Origin: Paenibacillus methanolicus
GTDB lineage: Bacteria; Bacillota; Bacilli; Paenibacillales; Paenibacillaceae
Length of the DNA stretch: 64,000 bases
Direction: 5' to 3'
Assembly: GCF_008124765.1 (NCBI RefSeq)
Contig: NZ_VNHS01000016.1
Coordinates: 1-64,000, forward strand
A model generated the notes under the pieces. The model had not been told where the DNA came from. It did no database searches and worked only from the letters and a program-made list of their open reading frames with translations. Both the position numbers and the translations under genes were made by a program. Shown piece after piece: positions 18,239 to 25,742 of this stretch (the stretch's first letter is position 1; each line of letters starts with the position of its first letter).

Positions 18239-19123
18239 GTGAAAAAAGTAAAAAAAGCGATTATTCCCGCTGCAGGGCTAGGCACACGCTTCCTGCCTGC
18301 GACCAAAGCCATGCCCAAAGAAATGCTTCCTATTATTAACAAGCCTACGATTCAGTACATCGTAGAGGAAGCAATCGCGGCCGGAATCGAGGATATCATT
18401 ATTGTAACCGGTAAGGGGAAACGCGCCATCGAGGACCACTTCGACAACTCGTTCGAGCTGGAAGAGAAATTGCTGGAATCCGGTAAGCTAAAGCTGTTGG
18501 AGGAAGTGCAGCGTTCCGCCCGAGTTGAAATTCATTATATCCGTCAGAAGGAAGCTCGCGGCCTCGGCCATGCCGTCTGGTGCGCCCGCCGCTTCATTGG
18601 CAATGAGCCATTCGGCGTATTGCTCGGCGATGACATCGTGACGGGCGAAGTTCCCTCCCTCCGCCAATTGATCAACGAACACGAGAAGACCGGCAACTCC
18701 GTAATCGGCGTTCAGACCGTCCCTAACGAAGAAACGAACCGCTACGGAATTATTGATCCTCTCGAGCAGGACGGCCGTCTCTATAAAGTTAACGCATTCG
18801 TGGAGAAACCAGCGCTCGGTACCGCACCTTCGAACCTGGCTATTATGGGCCGTTACGTATTCACGCCCGAGATCTTTGATTTCCTGGATCGCCAAGAAGT
18901 CGGAGCCGGCGGCGAAATCCAACTGACCGACGCCATTCAACGCCTGAACGAAATCCAATCCGTGTACGCGTATAATTTTGAGGGCACCCGTTATGATGTA
19001 GGCGAGCGCCTCGGCTATATTTTGACCACGCTGGACTTTGCCCTGAAGACGCCAGACCTTCGCGCCCCCCTGATTGAAGCCATGATCGAGCAATTGAAGC
19101 GTGAACAGGTGCTGGTGAAGTAG
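18239..19123 (+). CDS. galU: UTP-glucose-1-phosphate uridylyltransferase
   Basis: GalU, 294 aa, makes UDP-glucose from UTP and glucose-1-phosphate in the cytoplasm. The signature AAGLGTRFLPATKAMPKEML near the N-terminus and EKPALGTAPSNLAIMGRYVF are diagnostic. The GTG at 18239 follows GGAG at 8 nt and gives the standard length; an earlier in-frame start at 18203 is not needed. It sits inside the RiPP locus between the PqqD gene and the exporter, in the same direction. It could supply UDP-glucose to the polysaccharide enzymes to the left or to the nucleotidyltransferase and GT2 enzymes to the right. Confidence 0.95.
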   Translation: MKKVKKAIIPAAGLGTRFLPATKAMPKEMLPIINKPTIQYIVEEAIAAGIEDIIIVTGKGKRAIEDHFDNSFELEEKLLESGKLKLLEEVQRSARVEIHYIRQKEARGLGHAVWCARRFIGNEPFGVLLGDDIVTGEVPSLRQLINEHEKTGNSVIGVQTVPNEETNRYGIIDPLEQDGRLYKVNAFVEKPALGTAPSNLAIMGRYVFTPEIFDFLDRQEVGAGGEIQLTDAIQRLNEIQSVYAYNFEGTRYDVGERLGYILTTLDFALKTPDLRAPLIEAMIEQLKREQVLVK

Positions 19124-19150
19124 TAGCGCACCACTGCAGGAGGAATAACT

Positions 19151-20851
19151 ATTAACCGTTTACAGAAGCTGGTTTCTTGGCATAACTACGTCTGGCTCCT
19201 CAAGCAAATCGAAGGCCACTGGGGTTCACTGCTTCTTGTCATTGGCTTGAATATTTTCAACTCGCTAGGCGGAATCGGGGTAGCTGCCGTTTCGAAGCAG
19301 CTGATCGATTCCACCATGAGCGAAAACTATTCCGCAGCTACCCTGTATATCATCCTTCTTGTTTTTCTGTTAATCATGCAATTAATCGCCGGCGCTTACC
19401 TCTCGATTCGAACAGGCAAACTGAGAGAACTCCTTAGCTTCCGGTTGCATGATCGGCTGCTTAAGCGCCTTTATCGGACTGAGTGGATGGCAATCAACAA
19501 ATATCATAACGGCGATATCCAAACCCGATTAGTCAGCGACGTCGGAAATATCGTCGAAGGATGGACAGCAACTCTGCCGGGCATCATTGCCATGGCCATT
19601 CAGTTAGTCGTCGCCTTCTTCACATTATGGTATTACGATGCTACCTTAGCCATTTTCGCGTTTATGCTCGGTCCTATTACCTTATTCCTAAGTTGGCTGA
19701 TCGGTCGTAAATTGAAACGCATGCAGCATGAAATTCAATCGGCTGAAAGCAGCTACCGTTCCTTTCTCTTAGAAAACGTTCGCCATATGCTGATCATTAA
19801 GACGTTTCAATACGAGAACAGCAGCATGCAACAAATGGAGAACCTTCAGCAGCACAAACTGAACTGGGTCGTGAAACGGAACTTTTTCAATGCCATGACC
19901 AACCTTTCTATCGGATTCGGCTATCAAGCCGGCTTTTTCCTCGCCTTTGTGTTGGGTGCCTACAAAATCGCGCGAGGGGCGACCAGCTTCGGTACCTTTA
20001 CGGCTTTCCTGCAGCTCGTCGGACATATTCAAGGACCATTGCAAGGATTATCTCGTTCGCTCCCGATGATTATTGCCACTTTAGCCTCCGTGGAACGGTT
20101 AAAAGAGTTTGACGCGTTGCAAAGCGAACCCGGTTCGGAACAATATGCGCAGCCAATCAAAGAGCTTGCGTCCATCAACTTCGAAGGCGTCTCCTATGCC
20201 TACGAGACTAACGTCCCTATTCTTCAAGAGATCTCGTTTAGCGTGAAACCCGGCGAAATCATCGCGATCGTCGGTACGTCCGGGGAAGGCAAAACAACCT
20301 TGCTGCGGCTGCTGCTAGCCCTTCTTCAACCACGGGAAGGCCGGGCGTTCGTCCGGACAAGCAGCGCGGAAGAGTTGGCGATTTCCGCCGCGACCCGCTC
20401 CTACTTTTCCTACGTCCCGCAAGGGAACACGCTATTCTCCGGAACCGTGCTGGATAATATCCGTATCGGCAATCCGGACGCAACGGAGGACGCGGTTATC
20501 GAAGCCGCTCGCCATGCGTGCGCTTGGGAGTTCATTACTAAACTTCCGTTAGGACTGCATACGGTAATTGGCGACAACGGCGTTGGCCTATCCGAGGGAC
20601 AAGCCCAGCGGATCGCGATTGCGAGAGCGCTTCTGCGCCCAGCCCCCATCCTATTGTTGGATGAGGCTACGTCCGCACTTGATCTGGACACGGAAGTAGA
20701 AGTACTGGAGCGCATTAAACGGTTGGCCCCGCAGAAGACGTGTATCGCGATCACCCACCGCTTATCGGTCATCGATATATGCAATCGCGTCTACCGTGTT
20801 CGTGATCATAAGTTAGTGGAGATAGAGAACGGTTCATCCACCGGTGTATAA
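19151..20851 (+). CDS. ABC exporter (lasso D type) with apparent ATT start
   Basis: Half-size ABC exporter, 566 aa: about six transmembrane helices, then an ATPase domain. Walker A is GTSGEGKTT, signature is LSEGQAQR, and Walker B is ILLLDEATSALD with the switch His in AITHR. No C39 peptidase domain, as expected when a B2 protein removes the leader. It likely exports the mature peptide. The first usual start in frame is TTG 19247, which cuts off about 32 residues (NRLQKLVSWHNYVWLLKQIE onward). An AGGAGG with 7-nt spacing stands exactly before ATT 19151, which I take as the start. Confidence 0.85.
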   Translation: MNRLQKLVSWHNYVWLLKQIEGHWGSLLLVIGLNIFNSLGGIGVAAVSKQLIDSTMSENYSAATLYIILLVFLLIMQLIAGAYLSIRTGKLRELLSFRLHDRLLKRLYRTEWMAINKYHNGDIQTRLVSDVGNIVEGWTATLPGIIAMAIQLVVAFFTLWYYDATLAIFAFMLGPITLFLSWLIGRKLKRMQHEIQSAESSYRSFLLENVRHMLIIKTFQYENSSMQQMENLQQHKLNWVVKRNFFNAMTNLSIGFGYQAGFFLAFVLGAYKIARGATSFGTFTAFLQLVGHIQGPLQGLSRSLPMIIATLASVERLKEFDALQSEPGSEQYAQPIKELASINFEGVSYAYETNVPILQEISFSVKPGEIIAIVGTSGEGKTTLLRLLLALLQPREGRAFVRTSSAEELAISAATRSYFSYVPQGNTLFSGTVLDNIRIGNPDATEDAVIEAARHACAWEFITKLPLGLHTVIGDNGVGLSEGQAQRIAIARALLRPAPILLLDEATSALDLDTEVEVLERIKRLAPQKTCIAITHRLSVIDICNRVYRVRDHKLVEIENGSSTGV

Positions 20852-20857
20852 AAAGGA

Positions 20858-20889
20858 AATGAGGGGTATCCACTTGGGTACCCCTCATT
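20858..20889. terminator. Bidirectional terminator between exporter D1 and kinase K1
   Basis: AATGAGGGGTA and TACCCCTCATT form an 11-bp perfect stem with a 10-nt loop between two convergent genes; T-rich on the right, A-rich on the left. Confidence 0.8.
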
Positions 20890-20894
20890 CTTAT

Positions 20895-21812
20895 TTATAG
20901 CTTCTGCACGGCTCTCATCATACCCTCGATCTGCTCCTCTACCGTAAAGCCGCTGGCGGGACGCTTAATGCGATAGACCGCAATTTGGGACGCGAGCTGG
21001 GCACAAGCTTCAAAATGCCATTTCTTCAACCCCAGCAGTTCAACCAACTCAAAGCGATACGTGTTATACATCAGCCGCGCAAGTTTCTCCATGCCTCTAA
21101 GCTCCACGATTTCCACGGTATCCCGCGACTCCGGCACAAGTTCAAACAGCGCATGCAGCCTCTTGTTCGACGGTATAAATTGATCTCCTGGGATCGGAAT
21201 ATAATACTTGTCCCGCGTGCCCGGTATACGGTCGAACATCTCTACCGAGCCGTATATGCGAGTCGCCGTATCCCGCCAAAGCTTCTGCTGCGGGAATCCA
21301 GGGCGTACCACGACTTCCCCGCTTGGTTCGATTTGAAGCGCCGCAATATCGTCGGCCAAAAATGAACATCCTCTTTTGTTCAAGGAAGCCGATAGCGTGG
21401 ATTTGCCCGCGCCTGAATCGCCCGTCACAATGACCCCTTTGCCTTCCAAGAGCAGCGCGCTTCCATGGATCGGTATAATCCCCCGCTGCATCAGCAAGGT
21501 TCCCGCGCATGTCCCGGAGATGTATAAGGTGTAGGCGTCATCCAAACATTGAAGGTCTTTCTGGAAGGTAATCTCGCGGCCATCCCGGATTTGAAAGGCA
21601 CCGATCCCCTTTACGCGAAAAGCGAAGGCCCCATTCTCCGCAACACAAAATGCATTTTCGCCTTCAGGCCCAGAAAAAGGCGCATCTACGATTCCTTCTC
21701 TAATAACGGCATCCGGTTCTCCATTATCCGGCGTTAGCCCATCAAGCCGAAAATCCGACTCGAACACAAGACCAAACATGCGATAACGGTATTTCCCAAT
21801 TTGCTGATCCAA
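20895..21812 (-). CDS. HPr-kinase-like lasso peptide kinase (PadeK-type), K1
   Basis: 305-aa protein with the P-loop of HPr-kinase relatives: HGSAL (116-120), Walker A GDSGAGKST (131-139), and LADD (152-155). In the paeninodin cluster a protein of this family phosphorylates the C-terminal serine of the lasso precursor. Precursor A1 here ends in Ser, which fits. It begins at a TTG (21812), 49 bp after the cyclase gene and in the same direction. The operon order on this strand is B2, cyclase, kinase. The protein shares little beyond the P-loop region with K2 at 24640. Confidence 0.82.
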   Translation of the reverse strand: MDQQIGKYRYRMFGLVFESDFRLDGLTPDNGEPDAVIREGIVDAPFSGPEGENAFCVAENGAFAFRVKGIGAFQIRDGREITFQKDLQCLDDAYTLYISGTCAGTLLMQRGIIPIHGSALLLEGKGVIVTGDSGAGKSTLSASLNKRGCSFLADDIAALQIEPSGEVVVRPGFPQQKLWRDTATRIYGSVEMFDRIPGTRDKYYIPIPGDQFIPSNKRLHALFELVPESRDTVEIVELRGMEKLARLMYNTYRFELVELLGLKKWHFEACAQLASQIAVYRIKRPASGFTVEEQIEGMMRAVQKL

Positions 21813-21861
21813 TCGCTATACCCCGCTTCACCATATCGCCCTATCCTACAGCCGAGTGGTT

Positions 21862-23826
21862 TTAGTTCTGTTGTTGATTGCACCTTCGAAAGTCCATCAG
21901 AAATCTGGACAAAATGATGGTCATCAATGATTTCCAGACGACCTCTTCATCGGTAATCGGCTTGTCCCCGATCAAAGCCGCTTGCAACTCCCTTACTTTA
22001 TCCATATCCGCATAGGCTTCGAGCTCCCCGCGTTTAACGATCTGATCGAGCTCTGTTCTTACGCTCGCCCAAGCCGGTTCAAGCCGATGCATCCAGTCTG
22101 CGCTCTGTACACCGTGCGTGGTAATATTCGTACGAATCGGCTCAGGGAGGATCCCTTTCATCGCGCGGCGGATTAAACGGCGTTCAAGCCCTTCCCGAAC
22201 ATATTGATCCGATGGAATAGCTAAACAAAATTCGATTAGACGTCGGTCTCGGGAGGGATCACGAACGGTTATGCCGTTTTCGAGCGACAATTTCGTCTCT
22301 ACCGCCCCCACATGCAGCAGGAATAGCGGATTCACTCGCCAAGATTTATCCTCTTCATAGTCAAAGTAACGCTCGGTATACAGTCTGGCATTCATTTTCT
22401 CGAGTCGTTCCGTTACGTTCCACTTAGCCGCTAAAGCTGGCTTGATTAGCGTGTTGTGAAGACGTTCGTAATTCGGATGGCGTTTTCGATCCCGCATGGA
22501 GCGAAGCCAATAAGGCGTTATAACCTTGAGAGCGAGCTTCCCGACTCGCTTAACAGGCTGATTGATCAAGCGGCTTAGGCCTTTTATTTCTTTATACAAG
22601 GAGACCAGTCTACCGCTGCGGTACAACGTCAGCAGGTGCATCGTAAACTCGCCATATGAGATCGTCGCGTTCCCGAACTGACCGTTCAACATGATCGTGC
22701 AACCTTCGTCCGCCGCTTTGTTCAACATAGGGCGGTACCAGGTCATGTTTTGAAATATTTTGTAGGGATGGGCAAATACGTTCAGCATCTTATCGACATC
22801 CGTTAAAGCGTTTCGCCCCTCAAAGCTGCAGTATGTCTGGTTGATATTAGGGTAAGCCTGTCCAATTAACCGCATTTGCTCGGCCTCATCAAAAATGTGA
22901 TGCCGGGAGCCCGGCTTCTCTCCGAAGTCACGCACCGGCACGGAGCTGAACGCATGAAGCCGCCTATTGTCCCGCCCAAGCCGTTCGGCGGCCAAACAGG
23001 CGACAGAGCCCGAATCGAGCCCTCCGCTCAGCATAATTCCAACCTCGCCCGCACTTCTCAATCTGCAATCCACCGCTTGCCGAAAAATACGATTAAAGGC
23101 TTCCACGTATTCCTCATCGGTGTTATACCGAATCGGCGGAAGCTGCAGGGGATCCCAGTATTTCGTAGTCTCCAAGCGCCCCTCCCGCCAAATGCCGTAA
23201 TGCGCCGGGAGCAGCTGTTGTATCCCCTCGTAGACGGTTTCGCCGGCTATCGACTCTTGAAGAAGACTATCGATCGCCAAGAAATCCGCCAGCCAGCGTT
23301 CGTTTAATTCCACCGTTGTCCGCACGGTTCCGAGCAATGGCTTCTCAATCGTGCAGAAGCCAAAGTTTCCGCCATCCTGGCTGTAATAGAGAGAGCGCGC
23401 GCCTACCGCATCCCGGGCACAGTACAGCTCACGCTTCCGCTTGTCCCAAATTGCGAAGGCGTAGTCCCCAATTAAATGTTGGGGACAGTCATATCCCCAT
23501 CGTTCATAAGCAAGCATGATCAACTCGCTGTCCGTTACCGATGCGCGATGCTCGTGCTCTATGCCTAACAATTGGAACAGCTCGTCCCGGTTATCGATAA
23601 TGGCATCCGCAGTAATGAGATAGTCGTTCCCCTGTCGTCGCGGCAGCTCTTCCATTCGCGATTCTGGCGTATTCACGATAACGCCGCAACCGAAAAAGAC
23701 GCCTTCTTCCGCCTCGCTCCTTAATCGGTCGAATCGAAACTCGCCAAGCTTGTCCATCGCATTGTTCCCGATTTCCCGCAACCGCGCTTCACTGCCCGAC
23801 AGGACAAGGCCTAATATTGCCCCCAC
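21862..23826 (-). CDS. Lasso cyclase (asparagine-synthetase-like)
   Basis: 654-aa protein of the asparagine synthetase B fold. It adenylates the ring Asp/Glu side chain and closes the macrolactam. The N-terminal domain looks like a glutaminase domain but starts MGAILGL, lacking the Cys that would be residue 2, so it cannot hydrolyse glutamine. The ATP-binding loop SGGLDS is at 267-272. Both traits are typical of lasso C proteins rather than true asparagine synthetases. It is flanked by the B2 and kinase genes on the same strand. Only one such gene occurs in the window, although two precursor-like peptides do. Confidence 0.88.
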   Translation of the reverse strand: MGAILGLVLSGSEARLREIGNNAMDKLGEFRFDRLRSEAEEGVFFGCGVIVNTPESRMEELPRRQGNDYLITADAIIDNRDELFQLLGIEHEHRASVTDSELIMLAYERWGYDCPQHLIGDYAFAIWDKRKRELYCARDAVGARSLYYSQDGGNFGFCTIEKPLLGTVRTTVELNERWLADFLAIDSLLQESIAGETVYEGIQQLLPAHYGIWREGRLETTKYWDPLQLPPIRYNTDEEYVEAFNRIFRQAVDCRLRSAGEVGIMLSGGLDSGSVACLAAERLGRDNRRLHAFSSVPVRDFGEKPGSRHHIFDEAEQMRLIGQAYPNINQTYCSFEGRNALTDVDKMLNVFAHPYKIFQNMTWYRPMLNKAADEGCTIMLNGQFGNATISYGEFTMHLLTLYRSGRLVSLYKEIKGLSRLINQPVKRVGKLALKVITPYWLRSMRDRKRHPNYERLHNTLIKPALAAKWNVTERLEKMNARLYTERYFDYEEDKSWRVNPLFLLHVGAVETKLSLENGITVRDPSRDRRLIEFCLAIPSDQYVREGLERRLIRRAMKGILPEPIRTNITTHGVQSADWMHRLEPAWASVRTELDQIVKRGELEAYADMDKVRELQAALIGDKPITDEEVVWKSLMTIILSRFLMDFRRCNQQQN

Positions 23827-23855
23827 CTATATTCCTCCCTGTCTCCTAACATTCC

Positions 23856-24347
23856 CTACGCTTCCTTGCCAGCCAAGCTTGCGAACTGCGCAACCGGACG
23901 GAACATACTCGCTTCATTGGCTCCGGTCAAGATCAATTCGCCGCAGCGAAGCCAGGCATGGGCTATCATTTTATTCGACTCGTCCTTGCTCACGCCGAGG
24001 TACAACGTCGTCGGCACGCGAAGCACCCGCAGCAGCGTTTGACCGGCCAACGCTTTGACCAAACATTTACTCTCCCAAGGCGTGAACCGACTCGTTCTCT
24101 CAATCGCCCAGCCGATCTTAGCCGCTTTCATGAGCGTGTGCCTCTCGACCGACACCGGGGTGTTCCCATTCCGCCGCCCCATCGTTCGGGCTAAATGCCT
24201 AAACGGAATAAATAGGATCGCAAACCGAAAAACCCCCATAAGCGTGAATGCTATAGCAACCAACAGCCTCATTTTCCAGGACAATCTGCTCACCGTGCGC
24301 AGACGCTGCCTCACCCTCTTATATGCGCCGCCGCGTTCTTGCGACAT
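23856..24347 (-). CDS. Lasso B2 transglutaminase-like leader peptidase
   Basis: 163-aa protein with a basic N-terminus, a hydrophobic segment near 28-50, and a transglutaminase-like fold. The family Cys is C95 in WESKCLVKAL and the His is H130 in IAHAWLRCG. Lasso B2 proteins cut the leader after a PqqD-type partner has bound it. It ends 29 bp before the cyclase. Ribosome site GGCGGTG precedes the ATG. This is the only such peptidase in the locus. Confidence 0.85.
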   Translation of the reverse strand: MSQERGGAYKRVRQRLRTVSRLSWKMRLLVAIAFTLMGVFRFAILFIPFRHLARTMGRRNGNTPVSVERHTLMKAAKIGWAIERTSRFTPWESKCLVKALAGQTLLRVLRVPTTLYLGVSKDESNKMIAHAWLRCGELILTGANEASMFRPVAQFASLAGKEA

Positions 24348-24425
24348 TCGATCACCGCCATTGCCTAATCTATATCCACCGTTCCCGTTAAATCTAGTAC
24401 GAAAGACTTAATCATAGTATACCAC

Positions 24426-24533
24426 CTACAGGAACCATCCGACTACGATCGAAGAAGCAAAAATCGTAACTTCCGATACGCCAAAGGTAAGCATTCCCTG
24501 CGTTTTCACACGCCGTTCGTCAATAAATCTCAT
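24426..24533 (-). other. 35-codon open frame upstream of B2, possible leaderless peptide
   Basis: Reads MRFIDERRVKTQ then GMLTFGVSE and a hydrophobic end SSIVVGWFL. The Thr-Gln-Gly junction with Glu nine residues on resembles a lasso core register, but there is no aromatic-x2-P leader motif and no ribosome site. The candidate leftward promoter would start transcription about at the ATG. Kept as a low-confidence observation. Confidence 0.2.
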
Positions 24534-24562
24534 TGCGGACTATATAGAAATGTCGCTATAAT
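24533..24562 (+). promoter_or_regulatory. Promoter of the second RiPP half-cluster
   Basis: TTGCGG (24533-24538), 18-bp spacer, TATAAT (24557-24562), about 78 bp before the K2 start codon. Confidence 0.55.
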
Positions 24563-24639
24563 GAAAATATGCTGAATCTTTTTTACCAAACGATCCCTAT
24601 TAATCTAGGACTATTATACTATATGAAGGGATTTCCCAT

Positions 24640-25431
24640 ATGTCGAAGCTAAATATCGCGATCGGCGAGTTCATCTGGGCGCTCGATTTTCAATCCGAGG
24701 ATATTGCCGATCTGTTCCGGAACACCTTCTCCGATCTAGGCAAGAACGACGGGTCTGCGGAACTATCGATTCGGCTTTCGTCTGGATTCGGCGCCCCTTT
24801 TCTTAGCTACGAGCTCGATGAATCGATCGACGAGGAAGGACATGCCTGCTACACGCGATCCGATTATGAACTTCGCGTAGACAGCGCGTACAAGCAAGCT
24901 TCCATGCGAGTTCACGATGGCCTCGCTCTCAAGCACGCGTTTATGCAGATGTTCAGTTTATACGCCGTGTACACCGGATGGGGACTACTCATGCATGCCT
25001 CCTGCGTTCGTTCCCGCAGCGAGGCTCATATCTTCACCGGCCCCTCCGGGGCAGGCAAATCGACGGCAGCCGCGCTTTCGTCGCCAAGAGGGATTTACGC
25101 GGACGAGGCGGCGCTCGTTAAAATCGGGCCGGATGGGGCGACCGTATTTCACTCCCCGTTCCGCAGCGATCTCCACACCGGAATCGCCGATCAGTTGGCC
25201 CCGGGCCCGCTATCCAGCGTCCATTTGCTCCGCCAGTCGGCCGACGATCGCCGCGTTCCCGTTCCGCTTTCCGATGCGGTGCTGGCCATGATGCGAACGG
25301 TGTTCTATTGGAATCCGACGCCGGCGTCAACCCGATTCATTATGCTGAAGCTGGGGGAACTGGCGCGATCTGTTCCCGTATATGAGCTTTATTTCCGCAA
25401 AGAACCGACGTTTTGGGAGTTGATTGAATGA
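24640..25431 (+). CDS. HPr-kinase-like protein K2
   Basis: 263-aa P-loop protein of the HPr-kinase-like group that travels with PqqD proteins in peptide-modification clusters. Walker A is GPSGAGKST (134-142). The acidic motif after it is YADEAAL, where K1 has LADD. Its C-terminus YFRKEPTFWELIE overlaps the next gene by ATGA, so K2 and PqqD are translationally coupled. It likely phosphorylates a peptide substrate; A2 downstream contains several serines. Substrate is inferred from position only. Confidence 0.75.
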   Translation: MSKLNIAIGEFIWALDFQSEDIADLFRNTFSDLGKNDGSAELSIRLSSGFGAPFLSYELDESIDEEGHACYTRSDYELRVDSAYKQASMRVHDGLALKHAFMQMFSLYAVYTGWGLLMHASCVRSRSEAHIFTGPSGAGKSTAAALSSPRGIYADEAALVKIGPDGATVFHSPFRSDLHTGIADQLAPGPLSSVHLLRQSADDRRVPVPLSDAVLAMMRTVFYWNPTPASTRFIMLKLGELARSVPVYELYFRKEPTFWELIE

Positions 25432-25700
25432 CATGGAAATATAAATGGAAAACGAACTGCGACATGATGGAGCTTGAAGAGCTTTGCATGGTCATGGACC
25501 TGGACAACTATACGGTCTCTCAACTGAACGAGGTCGGGAGTTTCTGCTGGCGTCAGCTGGAAGAGCCGCATTCGGTAGAACAGTTGAGCCAAGCCGTGTG
25601 CGAGACGTTCGAGATCAACGCCTCCGATGCCGCAATGGACGTACAGGCATTCGTGGACGACTTGCTTGCACGCAATCTAGTAGAGAGCGTGCGCGATTGA
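25428..25700 (+). CDS. PqqD-family RiPP recognition protein, second copy
   Basis: 90-aa PqqD-like protein with LCMVMDLDNYTVSQLNEVGS and the helical C-terminus FVDDLLARNLVESV. It is different in sequence from the copy at 17882. It is coupled to kinase K2 by a 4-bp overlap and followed by exporter D2 at 42 bp. Its natural client is probably the A2 peptide, whose leader has Y-T-K-P-Q-V, matching the W-E-K-P-E-V of A1. Confidence 0.8.
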   Translation: MTWKYKWKTNCDMMELEELCMVMDLDNYTVSQLNEVGSFCWRQLEEPHSVEQLSQAVCETFEINASDAAMDVQAFVDDLLARNLVESVRD

Positions 25701-25742
25701 GCTGCGCCATACCGAACGATCGTCAATGCAGGAGGACGCTGC

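Larger units (their letters stand above)
24348..24639. promoter_or_regulatory. Divergent promoter region between the two RiPP half-clusters
   Basis: 292 bp between B2 (minus) and kinase K2 (plus). It holds the rightward promoter described separately and an overlapping leftward candidate (TTTTCA, 17 bp, TATAGT reading on the minus strand). Two short minus-strand frames occur in it: 24426-24533 (35 codons) and 24365-24415 (16 codons, preceded by AGGTGG). Neither is a secure gene. Confidence 0.5.

Noticed and set aside
21862..23826. Housekeeping asparagine synthetase
   Set aside because: It lacks the N-terminal catalytic Cys and sits between a lasso B2 peptidase and a PadeK-like kinase.
24365..24415. 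16-codon frame with AGGTGG ribosome-like site upstream of B2 (MIKSFVLDLTGTVDID)
   Set aside because: Too short, no leader motif; the stop of the 35-codon frame lies in its ribosome site, but nothing suggests a functional peptide. A chance resemblance to a HAD motif was noted.
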